From: Magicicada septendecula
Lineage: Eukaryota > Arthropoda > Insecta > Hemiptera > Cicadidae
Reading direction: 5' to 3'
NCBI GenBank assembly: GCA_034769895.1
Contig: CM068367.1
Location: 353,596,461 to 353,660,460, forward strand
DNA: 64,000 bases
In this document: in pieces, positions 1 through 10,289 of the stretch
Position numbering within the stretch: the stretch's first letter is position 1
Layout of the letters: every line of letters starts with the position of its first letter
The notes under the pieces: model-generated
Told to the model about the DNA's origin: nothing
Databases searched by the model: none
The model's input: the letters and a program-made list of their open reading frames with translations, nothing else
Position numbers and translations under genes: made by a program

Positions 1-490
1 ATTTAAAATAACACTGGTGCCCATGGATGTCCAACACGAGACCACTTTTAGCGATGAAATCGGCACCCACAATACAGTCAACTCCCAGAGCCAGAGAAAC
101 CAGAAAAGGCCACACCCAAGAAAAGCCATCAATCTTGAACTTAAAGGAAACCACCCGGGAGATGGGCAGAATTTCCCTAGAAGCAGTCCAGCACACCACA
201 GACGACCGATTCGACCCTTTTATTAAGCCCTGTTTTTCAAGGTCCGCGCATACTCGAGATGAGATGATAGATCGGGCTGACCCGGAGTCAACTAGCGCTC
301 TGAGTTGACCCTTCTTTACCTCGCGCGACAGGAAGGGGCATACAGAAGCCTTTTGCGGAACGGTAGTAAGGACCTTGATATTAGAAGAGTCTGGACCTAT
401 CCTCTGCCTGGAGGCACTTGAATTCCGAAAAGTCTTGTAACGAGGGGAAGACAACCTCCGATTTGTCCCCCCCTGGTAATTTAGTTTTTT
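1..490 (-). CDS. pol: pol, N-terminal part with retropepsin-like aspartic protease (partial)
   Basis: The minus-strand frame is open from the gag slippery site to the window edge, about 160 codons without a stop. It lies in the -1 frame relative to gag and has no start codon of its own, so it is expected to be made by ribosomal frameshifting. The protease active site LVDSGSA has its DSG codons at 281-289. Near the window edge the motif GADFIAKSGLVLDIH matches the usual C-terminal part of Ty3/gypsy proteases. The enzyme cleaves the Gag-Pol precursor inside virus-like particles. Reverse transcriptase, RNase H and integrase would lie beyond position 1. Confidence 0.8.
443..490 (-). promoter_or_regulatory. 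-1 programmed ribosomal frameshift signal (slippery heptamer plus hairpin)
   Basis: On the minus strand the heptamer A AAA AAC occupies 490-484, in register with the gag frame (TCA AAA AAC TAA) and directly before the gag stop. After a 9-nt spacer, 474-463 can pair with 454-443 to form a continuous 12-bp stem (two G.U pairs) around an 8-nt loop. Five loop bases (459-455, GGAGG) can also pair with CCTCC at 414-410, giving a possible pseudoknot. Slippage by one base enters the pol frame, which is open from here to the window edge. A AAA AAC is a canonical X XXY YYZ site. Confidence 0.8.
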
Positions 491-1727
491 GAGTACCGGA
501 CCCTCGGGGGAAGCGCTGGACGCATACCACCCTCCGGACAATCGCGGGCAACATGCCCTTGTCTGCGACAGCGAAAGCAAACAACACCTCTCAACTGTCC
601 ACCTCGATCACCGTTATTTCTCTCTGGCCGGGGTTGGGACTGAACGACCCGTCGTTCCACCACTCGGGGTTCGCCCGGACTGGCCCTTACTGGCCCACGG
701 GATTCATCTATTGATTGTATAACCCGGGATAACACGCACAGCTTCTCGAGGTCTTCATAATTCCGCGGTCGCTCAGGAAAAGTTAAACGAGATCTCTCCT
801 GGGGAGTAACCCCTTCGAATATCATCTGCACTACTTCATTCTCGGGCAGTCCCAACCCTAAAATCCGGACAGCATCACGGATACTCTGTGCAAACTTCGC
901 AAAATTCTCCCCGTGTGCTTGCACCCGATAACAATGTTTGTGCTGCAGCTGCTCTCGCAATCGGCCAGGCACGCATGCGTCCAACACCCCCCGATGGAAA
1001 GACGCCACACTGCCGCCATCTCGTATTGTCCGCGCGACCCGCTCAGCCACAGACCCCCGACAATAGGGATACACGAGTTCGAGTAGGGTGCTATCCGACA
1101 TACCCGAGAAGTCGGACAGCTGAAACAAAATTCGAAAAAAACCATCAATTTGTCCACGTCTAGTCCGTCTACCACCGAAAGCTCCTGAATAATGGAAGAC
1201 AGGGGGTTATGTAATTTATTATAAGAGACGCTCGATCCGCCCGAGAGCGTTGGCAATTGAGCCGCCGGGTTCGGCGTCTGCGCTATGTCCATTTCAGGAG
1301 GCTGGGGAGAGCTCACGGAAAGCTGAGACTTCACGGGCTCGAAGTTTCGCAATGTTTTAGCCACCTGTTCCGAAATCAGCTTCAGCGTGGCGCTGACTTC
1401 AGCGATTGTAGTTTGTGCGGACAAGTTCTCCAGTCTATGTTGCAGGTGTTCCGCTCGCTGACGCACTCTCTGTCTTGCCCTGAGGCTGGAAGGGGCCGAC
1501 TCCAAATCCTCCATCACCTCCCGTAACTCCCCCCACTTCTCCTGGCACAACTCGAGCTCTGCTGTCACATCAGTGACTTTTACGAGCGACGTCGTCCCTC
1601 CGGACGCGAGGGCGTCTCTTAATTGCTTCCTCAAAGAAGCGACATCCCCCTGGGGCCTCCCACCCCGGGACTTAATCTCGAACTCCAACTCGTGCTTCAA
1701 AAATAAATCTGGATTTATAACGCTCAT
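481..1727 (-). pseudogene. gag: gag of the gypsy-like element, one frameshift
   Basis: Gag is the structural protein that packages element RNA. Reading starts at ATG 1727-1725. The first segment (about 195 residues) opens with a SAP-like helical stretch rich in E, K and R and runs on into a helical, coiled-coil-like region. At 1135-1141 a run of seven T on this strand breaks the frame. The second segment (to the TAA at 481-483) holds the capsid-like region and one zinc knuckle, CFRCRRQGHVARDC (CX2CX4HX4C), at about 538-579. A one-base loss in the T run is the simplest cause. Gag ends inside the frameshift signal that leads to pol. The 289-codon open frame continuing to 858 past the break is an artefact of the shift. 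Confidence 0.8.
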
Positions 1728-2350
1728 GCCGCCAATGCTCTAATTACTTCTCCTACGAACCACAGACAAACATAAAAACACCAATCACTAAACCAGGAAA
1801 ACCTTGAGTACTGTTCTTCCATCAAGAGGACCCCCGGGTTCTCTAGCGCTGCGGAGACCTGGCCTATTCTGGACCATTCACCCCCACGACAGAAGGAGAC
1901 AAGTGACAACCAACAATACTAAACACACATAACATCAAACAGCAATTCGACACACACGTCGTACCAACACATAACTCACAACAACCAACTAACAATAGAA
2001 AATCATAATTCGAGAAATAATATTCCAACATTAACCGGACACAAGTCGGTGTCGGTACCGACTTCCGATCGGGCCATACCGCATCCGCCAATCTCACACG
2101 CTAAACTCCAACCCTGAATCAACATTCCATCATCCAGGCCACACTTGAGACTCCCCGGCCGAACAACTATCACATTTTTCAAACACAAATAACCGCCTCA
2201 GTGGTGCGACCCGACTCACAAGCTATACAACTTACAACTAGCCTACACGGGCATATACCTACGAAACAATGTCATAACAATCGCCTTAATATTTCCGAGT
2301 TTGCAAGCCCCGTCACACACCAGGACCCAAGGGTTCAACCCTCGAATTAA
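1728..2350 (-). other. Untranslated leader of the gypsy-like element
   Basis: This is the stretch between the primer-binding site and the gag start. No conserved open frame is visible, and short open frames on this strand (1724-1909, 1864-2188) show no recognisable motif. It probably holds the RNA packaging region; that is inference from position only. Confidence 0.5.
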
Positions 2351-2368
2351 CCACGCTCACTGCTACCA
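2351..2368 (-). other. Candidate primer-binding site, initiator-Met-tRNA-like
   Basis: On the minus strand the sequence is TGGTAGCAGTGAGCGTGG, two bases after the LTR end (...GGTTACA). The first nine bases, TGGTAGCAG, match the complement of the initiator methionine tRNA 3' end including CCA; the remainder does not match well. Its position between LTR and leader supports the call, the imperfect tail weakens it. Confidence 0.5.
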
Positions 2369-2370
2369 TT

Positions 2371-2480
2371 TGTAACCCCTCTTTCCTTTTATGTATTTTT
2401 AAGAGTATAAAACAACTTCTTTTATTTTATTATTTTTTTTTTTGAAAGAGAAGCCACAAGTCAATTAGGACTAGGCCGGA
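2371..2480 (-). mobile_element. R/U5 end of the 5' LTR of the gypsy-like element
   Basis: The plus strand starts TGTAACCCC at 2371, so the minus-strand LTR ends ...GGGGTTACA. Overlapping AATAAA polyadenylation signals lie on the minus strand at 2426-2431 and 2421-2426, followed by about 50 bases to the LTR end, as expected for R and U5. The U3 side extends rightwards to an unknown point; no matching TG start with a recognisable partner was found. Confidence 0.6.
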
Positions 2481-4398
2481 GCCTAGAGAAGCAAAAATTG
2501 TGCCGGGTCCAGTATGACGGGACTTGCAATGAAACTCAGCTGTAATATAACAATAACGGTTTTTATTGTATGCCAAGAATTAATACATGTAGGCAAACCT
2601 ATCACATAGTTATCCCCCCCCATGAATCATAAATATCACAAATAAATTAAGCCCTGCTTTAACAGTATTAAAGACAACATGTGTGTATCATAACAAGTGT
2701 GTATAATATTCAGTAAATATATATAAATATAAAATTCTCCCCCATTTCGTGACTAGCTAGACACAGACAAACATAACAAGACACACTGAAACATAAGGCA
2801 CATAGACTCACAATTATACATCAATTCTAACACGAATGCCCCTGGAATGCACCCGCCTTGCAGGCAGTGTTAGTACCATACCCAGAACCCAGCAGTGATA
2901 AAATGTTCGCCCATCAGCAACCCGTTTCTGTAGAATTACTTAAAGCCAAAACCCCAAAAAGGATGATAATTACTCATAACGCATAAGTAAGACCGGACCG
3001 CCCATATGTATAGCATTCCACTGATCAATGACCCATCATGAGCGTATAAACCTTAAGTTCCTTCCACAGCATTAAATAAAAATTTACGGAAACTACATCA
3101 CCTGATTTTTAAACAGTTGTTATACAATTCTAAAAGGTTAATTTGCTTCACAAATTCAGAAGGATTCAATAAATCAGTATACTTTACCAGTAGAAAAATT
3201 AATCAGTCGAGGCTTTACAAAATTTTGAAAAAGGAATCAACAGTATATGTTTTACAAGAAAAAAAAATTAATCATTATATGTTCTATAGTTAAAAATATT
3301 AATCAGTATGTTTTACAGTTAAAAAAAAATAAATCAGTATATGCTACAAGTGGATAAGGTGGATCATTATATGTTTTACAAGTAAAAGAAAAACAATCAG
3401 TCTAGACTTTTGTGAGGTACAAAATCAACTAGTATATGCCCAAAAAATGTGCAAATTATTTTCTATTAAAACCCGACTGGCTATATAAATATAATTGAAA
3501 TGAAAGTACAATAAAACGGTTGTGCCCTAGCAGCTGTGGAAGCGCGCCAGCATGTGGTTGACAAAATTTGACAGGAATCTAACCTGCCTCAGGCTGCACA
3601 AACATGGTCCGACAAAACTAAGTCCCTTTTTAAACCCCAGAAAACGGCCCAAAAAAAAAACAAAGGAAAACCCCCAGCCCTTAAATGTTAAACCCACGGT
3701 GAATTTAATATTTACTCATTTCTGTTCCAGCCGGAACAGAGTCCATAACATGTTCTATAAATTTTGTAAAGAGTGAATTGATAACAATTTGCAAACCGTA
3801 AAATATATAAGAGAACAAATATCACTGGCACGCTCCCCCAGTGCAGCACACAATTACAAGCAGTGCACTTAGTGTTAGGTAATTCAGTTATTAAAAGTGT
3901 TTTTGAAATTAACTCATGATGATCAGCTGCTCCCATTTCTAGCAGACAGTCTGGACACGTGGTCACATGGATTCAAATGAATATTACTGTAAAACAGGTG
4001 CACTTCCGGCCCGGCCCCAAAAGAAAAATAAAGAGTGCATATCATCTTAATACTGCTGCCTAAGTGCTACATCGTGAACTGGACACCAGCTCCCTCTCCG
4101 GACAGGATCGTGTCTAATGGTCCATGACTGATGCAATTGTACGGCAATCAGCAAAGCCAAATCTCCGTCTTAATCAAGAACCCGGGAGTCACTTAAGTTT
4201 CAGCAAGCCATAGTAGATGCAGAGAACTACGCAGTAAATGTTCGGAAAGGGAAGCCGATGTATTTCGTAGCGGGGCGATGAACTGGACTGCCGTCACCGA
4301 CAGAGCAAACCGACCCCCTTACTACGAGTTGCGGGCGCAGCCTTAACGGAGCCGTACAAGGGTCGTTTCAACTGACCCTTGCCTTCGCGTTATTTTAC
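2481..4398. other. AT-rich non-coding stretch, partly probable U3 of the gypsy-like LTR
   Basis: No gene was recognised. The part up to about 3.5 kb may be U3 of the flanking LTR. It contains the diverged tandem array listed separately. A GC-richer block at about 4060-4390 shows no recognisable coding frame. Confidence 0.4.
3171..3440 (+). repeat. Diverged short tandem array, unit about 30-35 bp
   Basis: The motif AATCAGTATATGTTTTACA recurs with changes, starting near 3172, 3201, 3235, 3270, 3301, 3332, 3362, 3395 and 3423, usually followed by an A-rich run. Spacing is about 29-36 bp. Divergence between units is high, so the array is old. It may belong to the U3 region of the neighbouring LTR. 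Confidence 0.65.
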
Positions 4399-4923
4399 AA
4401 TTAAAATAAAAATTTTCTAAAACCTTCGACAGCCGGATTTACACCGGCACATGTCTTGGGCCTGAACCACATCATGGAGCAAGACTCTATGGTTAGCATT
4501 TCCAAATTTATAGATGATCTCACTGCAAACATAAATGCTTTGAACTCATTAAATTTACCAGTGAACACATTCGAAATTATTTTTGTGCATTGTCTCGCCC
4601 AAAAACTTGACGATCGCACATCTAAATTATGGAAGGAAAGTTTAACTGACGAACAGCTTCCGAATTACAATAACTTTATTAAATTCTTAAATACTAGGCG
4701 CCAGCTGTTGCAAAATGTGAGCGCACCGACTGGTTCGTCATACGGTAGGCAAGTTAGCGATAAAACTTCTTATCGCAAACCGGCTAAACGCGCTGAGTTC
4801 ACTGGATCACTAATACATACTCAAACAAGCAATAGACTTTGCCAGCTGTGTCGCGGCAATCATAAATTGTCCGAATGCCCAAATTTGTCGCTTTACATCC
4901 AAGTCAACGGAAAAACGTTTTAA
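4399..4923 (+). pseudogene. gag: BEL/Pao gag fragment
   Basis: The frame is open upstream of the first ATG at 4474-4476, into the truncated 5' end. The segment KFIDDLTANINALNSLNLPV and the following helices match the DUF1759 region of Pao-type Gag proteins. A zinc-knuckle-like CX2CX3HX4C (CQLCRGNHKLSEC) lies near 4840-4880. Just after it the frame is lost; the continuation is in the frame that starts near 4875. The N-terminal third of Gag is absent. Confidence 0.8.
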
Positions 4924-5595
4924 TAAAACACAAGCTCTGCCTAAATTGCACACGCTCGGGCCATGAAACCTCCAGTTGCCCTTCCAAATTTTCGTGCAGA
5001 GCATGCTCGAAAAGGCACCACACCATGATCCACGCTTCAACAAATAACTCTTCGAACAGGGACAATAATCAATGTTCCCTAAAACTACAAACTGACAAAT
5101 CAATTTTATTGTCTACCGCCGTATGTACCTCAACCGATCGTGCCGGTAACAAACACCCGGTAAGAATCCTGTTGGATTCAGGTTCACAAGCAAACTTTTG
5201 TACCATGGGCTTCGCACGCCGTATGGGCTTAAAATTAAACAAGTCCGAACTGCCTATCACGGGCATAAATAATTATCTATGCCAAGCCAATTTCAGTACA
5301 AGGGTGCGCCTAAACTCACGCTACAGGGATTTGAGTTTGAATGTACACTGCGCTGTTCTGCCCAGAATTACAAATAACCTCCCTACAGAATCTTTTAATA
5401 TGGCATCATTAAACATTCCAAAAAACATAATTTTAGCTGACCCGCAGCTTAATTTTTTGTCACAGATCGACATATTACTCGGGGCACAGTATTTTTTGCA
5501 ATTGATTGAGCCGACAAAATTCATTCGCAGCCGCACTTTCCGATAATACAAGAAACAAAACTAGGTTTTATCCTAGCCGGAAATTTACCCTTTAA
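4875..5595 (+). pseudogene. pol: BEL/Pao zinc knuckle and aspartic protease
   Basis: A CX2CX4HX4C knuckle (CLNCTRSGHETSSC) and a further Cys/His pair follow at once on the shifted end of gag. The protease active site is ILLDSGSQANFC, with the catalytic Asp near 5175, typical of the DUF1758 family of BEL/Pao. The frame ends at 5546, but the adjacent frame continues with IQETKLGFILAGN, the usual protease/RT linker. It would process the polyprotein; here it is broken by a shift at about 5540. Confidence 0.8.
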
Positions 5596-6545
5596 CGTAG
5601 ACATGACAAAACCGGTTTCTTCGTTTATGGATCGTGACGACAATAATGCCATCTCGTCACAGTTGAGGAACTTCTGGCAGTTGGAGGACGTTTCTTTCCG
5701 TACTCCCTCAGCTGAGGACTCGGAGTGTGAAAATCATTTCCTCACAAACACATTTCGAAACAGTAGTGGTAGGTTTGTTGTGTCACTACCCCATGTAGGA
5801 CAGAGCATCTCGGCGATTCACTCCCCGGAGCAATTCGCAGATTTCAGACACTCGAACTCAAATTCAGGCAAAACCAGTCTTTGTACAAAGGCTATAGTAA
5901 TTTTATGCAGGAATATGTCTGCATAAATATGGCCTGGGTCATATGTCTCCACTCAATTCATATGATTTATCAATCAATAAGTCGAATATTTTTTACTTAC
6001 CACACCATGCTGTCGTCAAGTCCATTAGCACAACCACCAAACTTCGCGTTGTTTTCGACGACTCAGCCAAAACATCAAATGATTTATCGTTAAACGGCTC
6101 CCTCATGGTTGGTCCTACGGTCCAGCAGGATCTTTTCTCCATCATGGCCAGATTTAGAACGCACCGATACGCACTCATTGCCGACATCGAGAAAATGTAT
6201 CGCCAAATCTTGGTGTCTCCAAGGGATTCTAACTTGCAAAGAATTGTCTGGCGTGACGCTCCCCACAAGGAACTTAAAAACTATGCTTTTAGAACAGTCA
6301 CATATGGGACTGCAAGCGCTTCATTTTTGGCCACTAGATGTTTAAAACAAATCTCGCAAGAAAATAGTACTCAGCACCCCTTAGCCTGCTCTGTCATTGC
6401 AAACGATTTTTACGTCGACAATCTCATCACCGGATCTGATAGCTCACACGTCTTAGCCCGATTAAACTCTGACATTTCTGGTTTATTAAGCCGGTACGGA
6501 TCACTCTGCATAAATGGTCTTCTAATGTCCGGAATATCATACTTC
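5596..6545 (+). pseudogene. pol: BEL/Pao linker and reverse transcriptase, catalytic YVDD changed to YVDN
   Basis: The linker (5603-5926) contains FWQLEDVS, common in this family. The RT palm follows in another frame from 5943: KLRVVFDDSAKT, the catalytic region LIADIEKMYRQI, and FYVDNLITG at 6408-6434. The second Asp of the YxDD pair is Asn here (AAT 6420-6422), which should abolish polymerisation. After HKWSSNV (about 6509-6529) the sequence passes straight to integrase, so thumb, connection and RNase H are missing. A frameshift lies near 6500. Confidence 0.85.
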
Positions 6546-7260
6546 ACCCGCAGTCTCATCTCACTAGACTAATTATAGAAAACGAGCATATTCGACTACT
6601 CCATGCCGGAGTACAATTAACGCAGTGCTCTCTACGTCAAAGATATTGGATCATCAATGACAAATCATACATACGCTCTGTGATACACAAATGCATCACT
6701 TGTTTTCGATTTCGCGCAATTGGGTCAAGCCAACTTTTAGGACAATTACCCTCTTCCAGAGTCACTCCTTCTAAACCATTTTCACAATGTGCCGTCGACT
6801 ATGCCGGTCCCATATTTCTACGTCAGGGTGGGCAGCGGTCCAAATCATTCACAAAGGCTTACATTTCACTCTTCTTTTGCATGGTCACTAAGGCAATTCA
6901 CCTTGAATTGGTATCAGATTTGACTGCAGACGACTTTATAGCTGCTTTAAAACGCTTCATAGCTCGCAGGGACATCCCTCACAAATATTTTCCGATAACG
7001 GTACAAATTTCCGTCGTGCTGGCACTATATTACACGATTTGTACAAACTTTTCCAACAAGACGAATTTCAACAATCCACTCAGGACTTCGCCAGTTCACA
7101 GGGAGTCAAGTGGTCTTTCATACCTCCGTCAGCACATCATTTCGGTGGTCTATGGGAGAGCGGAGTCAAAAGCGTTAAATTTCATTTACGGCGCGTTATC
7201 GGCAGGACGCTTCTCAACTTTGAAGAGCACTACACTGTTTTACTCAAATAGAGTCATGTC
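6506..7260 (+). pseudogene. pol: BEL/Pao integrase, zinc finger and DDE core, frameshifted
   Basis: An HH-CC finger (EHIRLLHAG ... VIHKCITCFRF) spans about 6585-6712. The core follows with VDYAGP (Asp 6797-6799), then a frameshift near 6985, SDNGTNF (Asp 6994-6996) and LWESGVK (Glu 7156-7158). All three catalytic acidic residues can therefore be read, but in two frames. The frame is open back to 6506, through the junction with RT. Integrase inserts the cDNA copy into the genome. Confidence 0.85.
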
Positions 7261-7262
7261 CC

Positions 7263-7685
7263 TTGTTCGCCATTTCAAATGATTCTGGGGATCCCGAGCC
7301 TTTGACTCCAGCACATTTCTTAGTTGGTTCTCCACTTACTGCGCTCCCGGAACCCGACTATTCGGATATAAAAATGGGTCGCTTGGGGAGATGGCAGCTT
7401 CTGCAGAGATTCACCCACTCTATATGGAAGAGATGGTCAAGAGATTATCTGCATCAGTTGCAACAACGAAATAAATGGAGAAAACGTTCGAAAAATTTGT
7501 CCTCAGGACAACTCGTCCTTATTTTAGAAGACAATACCCCACCCCTGCAGTGGAAACGTGGTGTTGTCACACAAATATATGTAGGCCAGGATTAATTAGT
7601 ACGCGTAGCGGATGTCCGCACCACAAACGGCATCCTGCGTAGGCCTATCCACAAACTATGTCCACTTCCCGTGGCATCAGACTAA
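7263..7685 (+). pseudogene. pol: BEL/Pao integrase C-terminal (DUF5641-type) region with in-frame stop
   Basis: DPEPLTPAHFLVGSPL is the hallmark start of the BEL/Pao integrase C-terminal region, followed by QRFTHSIWKRWSRDYL and GQLVLILED. A TAA at 7593-7595 interrupts the frame, but it continues as LVRVADVRTTNGILRRPI to a second stop at 7683-7685, which is the expected natural end of pol. Confidence 0.85.
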
Positions 7686-8582
7686 TTGGTTTTTCATTGC
7701 TTCATGCCCGGGACATTTCCGGATGAGCACATGCTCTACGTACTACTGTAAGTACAATGTTAAATGTACTTATTTATGCATTTGTATTTATATTTATACC
7801 AAATTAATGTACGTTATTTATATGTGCATTAGTAAACAATTTAAGTGTTTTTTCGTCAGTGTGATGTCAGTTATTGTGTAGCCTACTGTTTGGTGCAGTG
7901 TTATTATTATTATGAATTTTTTGGGTATATTTCTATTGTGCTATTATTATCATGAAATTTTTGGGTATATTTCTATTGTGCTATTATTATCATGAATTTT
8001 GTGGGTATATTTCTATTGTGCTATTATTATTATGAATTTTTTGGGTATATTTCCATTGTGCTATTATTATCATGAATTTTTTGGGTATATTTCTATTGTG
8101 CTATTATTATCATGAATTTTTTGGGTATATTTCTATTGGGCTATTATTATCATGAATTTTTGTATATATTGCCATTATATTATTATGTAATATTGCTTAT
8201 TATGCACTTATTGTCATGCTATTATTACTGAATTTGTTGGATTTCTATTAATTATTGTGTAATGCTACTTACTATGTGTTATTCATTGCCATGTATCATT
8301 GTTATTGAATTTGGGTATATTGTCATTATTATTATTATGTGTCATCAGACGTTCCAGCATTTGTATTTTATTATTATATATTATTCGATGAGTATTGATC
8401 AATATTGTATTTATATTTATTTATATTGTATTTGTATTCATGCTTCTAATGGGCCATCTATCGATACGCCAATATTCATTATACTATGTATTATCATACA
8501 TTTCAGGTTTGTAACTTGTTAATGTATACTTGCATTTTTTCAAGCAACTTTTCATACTGTAACCTATGTCAAAATCGCCCGA
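7686..8582 (+). other. Non-coding 3' region of the BEL/Pao element
   Basis: AT-rich sequence between the end of pol and the polypurine tract, with the 40-bp array at its start and no credible open frame. No envelope-like gene is visible. Confidence 0.6.
7901..8172 (+). repeat. 40-bp minisatellite inside the BEL/Pao 3' region
   Basis: About 6.5 head-to-tail copies of a 40-bp unit containing TTGGGTATATTTCTATTGTG and CTATTATTATCATGAA. Copies differ at one to three positions. The array lies between the pol stop and the polypurine tract, a non-coding part of the element. Confidence 0.9.
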
Positions 8583-8934
8583 TTTTGGGGGGCAGTATGT
8601 TAAATCTTTGTATTTGTTTATATACCCGCGCGCAATCAGCCCACGCAATTACGTCATCCGCTTAAAGTACAGTTCGCTAGTAGCGAGCTGCGACAGTAGT
8701 TAGTTACAACTCAGCCTTCATCCGATCAATACTCTTTTTCTATTTGCTAGCCGCGGCGATGTGAAATTTAATTATTTAACTTCTTTATACAATTTTCTTT
8801 CTTCTATCGTTATTTATCTTGGCAATGTACGCCACACGTAATTGCATGGGCCATGCGCTTTATTATGTAATTTCTTCAATAAATGGCTAGTTAACTCAGA
8901 TTTATACAGTCGACTTCTTCATTTAAAAAACACA
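8583..8934 (+). mobile_element. Polypurine tract and 3' LTR of the BEL/Pao element
   Basis: The purine-rich TTTTGGGGGGCAG at 8583-8595 is followed by TATGTTAAATC, so the LTR probably starts at TGTTAAAT (8598). A TATA-like TTTATATACCC sits near 8616 and AATAAA at 8878-8883. The end is placed at ...ATTTAAAAAACA (8932 or 8934), which is an imperfect inverted match to the start. The length of about 335 bp suits BEL/Pao. With no 5' copy, the ends are inferred. Confidence 0.6.
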
Positions 8935-9179
8935 TTTCCGATTCCTATACCAGCAGCACTGCGCATGACAAATACTAACTCTAAAAATATTCGAGAGCGT
9001 TGAGCATGCAACAGCCGTCTAGTAGCCGTCGTGTACAGTTATTTTCGCTTTGAATTCCTCCCTCGTTATTGTGCGTAGTTACCGCGTGACCCACTTGTCT
9101 ATAGGGTGAAAATTTTATTCTCCTTGTCGGCCAAACGGAATCTCCCCTTCGTTTCTATTTTCAAACTCCTTGCTCTCTC

Positions 9180-9340
9180 TCATTAGTTTGGGTTAGTGAA
9201 CCTACCTGAACAGCTGACCACTTCTTCGTGCGTCGTTTATGATACTCTCTGTAGCTTTTATAATTATAGTCACAATTATTGTTACTATAATTATCGCTCG
9301 TTCGGTACTTACCGTGCGTATTCTCGCCGCAAATGTTGTG
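9180..9340 (-). pseudogene. gag: Asn/Tyr/Arg-rich Gag C-terminal remnant
   Basis: One minus-strand frame reads SDNYSNNNCDYNYKSYREYH followed by basic residues, the low-complexity basic tail seen in Gag proteins that lack a zinc knuckle, such as the one at 57.6-58.8 kb. Beyond two stops the same frame goes on towards 9000 without clear motifs. The call is based on composition and context. Confidence 0.45.
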
Positions 9341-9737
9341 TTATAATTGTGTTACACGTATTGCTTTCTTACGTGTTTTAATACTGTGTGTGTACCCTGC
9401 TAATTGGATATTCTTGCTACCCAGGTACGATTATTTAATTTTTATTTCGCATTCTTCCCTAGTGTTAATTACCTCTCTATAATTATCATTATTAATTACG
9501 AACGTCTGTTCTTTCTTACTTTTAATTATTATGGTTTGTTTATCTATTATTTCACATATTTTTTCTGTTTGTTTATCAATTATTTCACATATATTTTCTG
9601 TAAGAGTGTCAATACGTGAGTTGGTATTAACAATCTTTTCTGTTAACCTTTCTAAACTCTCCGTTATTTTTATGGTGTCTTGTTTAAAACTTTCAGACTT
9701 CAGACTGTTGTTCTAATTTAGTATTTAAACTTTCTGT

Positions 9738-9905
9738 TTATTTCTTATTAAATTCTTTTAATTCGTCTATATTTTTGTTCAATTCCTCTTTCAGTTTTTC
9801 TGTTCGCTTATTTATATTTTCTGTCTGTTTTGTCGTTATTTCATCTACCCAGGCACGCATCATAGTTTGAAGTGCTTCCATATTCAAGGTTTCTGGTGCT
9901 GCCAT
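9738..9905 (-). pseudogene. gag: Gag N-terminal fragment, coiled coil
   Basis: A 55-codon frame starts at ATG 9905-9903 and ends at TAA 9740-9738. The protein begins MAAPETLNMEALQTMMRAWV and continues as a charged heptad-like helix rich in K, E and N. Downstream on the same strand, other frames carry on with similar TEKI/ICEIIDKQT repeats to about 9490, so the original coiled coil was longer and has been broken. Its style resembles the Gag N-terminus at 56828. Confidence 0.5.
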
Positions 9906-10206
9906 ATTGAATTATTTATTATTTAAATTTGTTTTTAAAAATTATTATTATTGTACCACCGTTTGCTACTTTTATTGATTTATTTGTTTATTTTTATTAA
10001 TGGTTATTATTATTACTCTTGTTACAATTACACCTGTTATCATAGAAAATCAGTGGTATTGGTGGGCGCCAGTTGTGTCATTAAACACAACAAAATAAAC
10101 AAAATACAAAAATATTTATACATAAACATCAATTATTATACATAAAATCCTATGCACACTTTTAGCAATAGAAGATACATTTATTTATTAAATGTAGGCG
10201 TGTCGT

Positions 10207-10289
10207 GCCCCACGTTGGGCGCCAATTTATAACAACACAAATTACAAATTAATTTTCTGTTTGAGGAGCCCCATGCATTTGGAGCGCCA
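10207..10289 (-). other. Two primer-binding-site-like sequences, tRNA-Lys type
   Basis: On the minus strand, 10224-10207 reads TGGCGCCCAACGTGGGGC, the full 18-base complement of the tRNA-Lys(1,2) 3' end. A second, degenerate version (TGGCGCTCC ... ATGGGGC) lies at 10289-10268, about 65 bases upstream in element orientation. Both are preceded by GTTATA. It looks as if the LTR/leader boundary was duplicated. Confidence 0.75.

Larger units (their letters stand above)
1..2450 (-). mobile_element. Ty3/gypsy-like LTR retrotransposon, 5' half, running off the window edge
   Basis: Read on the minus strand the order is LTR end, primer-binding site, a 0.6-kb leader, gag, then the protease end of pol, which leaves the window at position 1. 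The two-part Gag with a CCHC knuckle, followed by pol in the -1 frame with a DSG protease, is the standard Ty3/gypsy arrangement. The outer limit of the LTR (U3 side) could not be placed, because the second LTR lies outside the window. Gag carries one frameshift in a homopolymer, so this copy is probably defective, although the gag/pol junction and the visible protease frame are intact. Confidence 0.85.
4399..8934 (+). mobile_element. BEL/Pao LTR retrotransposon, 5'-truncated and defective
   Basis: The order of domains (Gag with DUF1759-type helices and zinc knuckles, DUF1758-type protease, reverse transcriptase, integrase with H2C2 finger and DDE core, DUF5641-type C-terminus, polypurine tract, LTR) is that of BEL/Pao elements. 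The 5' LTR and the start of gag are missing, reverse transcriptase is joined directly to integrase without RNase H, and several frameshifts and one in-frame stop are present. It cannot encode a working polyprotein. Confidence 0.9.

Noticed and set aside
17..308. Plus-strand frames of 69 and 93 aa
   Set aside because: Antisense shadows of the protease; the minus-strand frame carries the active-site motif.
7901..8172. CRISPR-like array
   Set aside because: The 40-bp units are contiguous without spacers, in a eukaryotic retroelement.
9196..9716. Plus-strand frames rich in Ser, Phe and Tyr
   Set aside because: Antisense of the decayed Gag on the minus strand.
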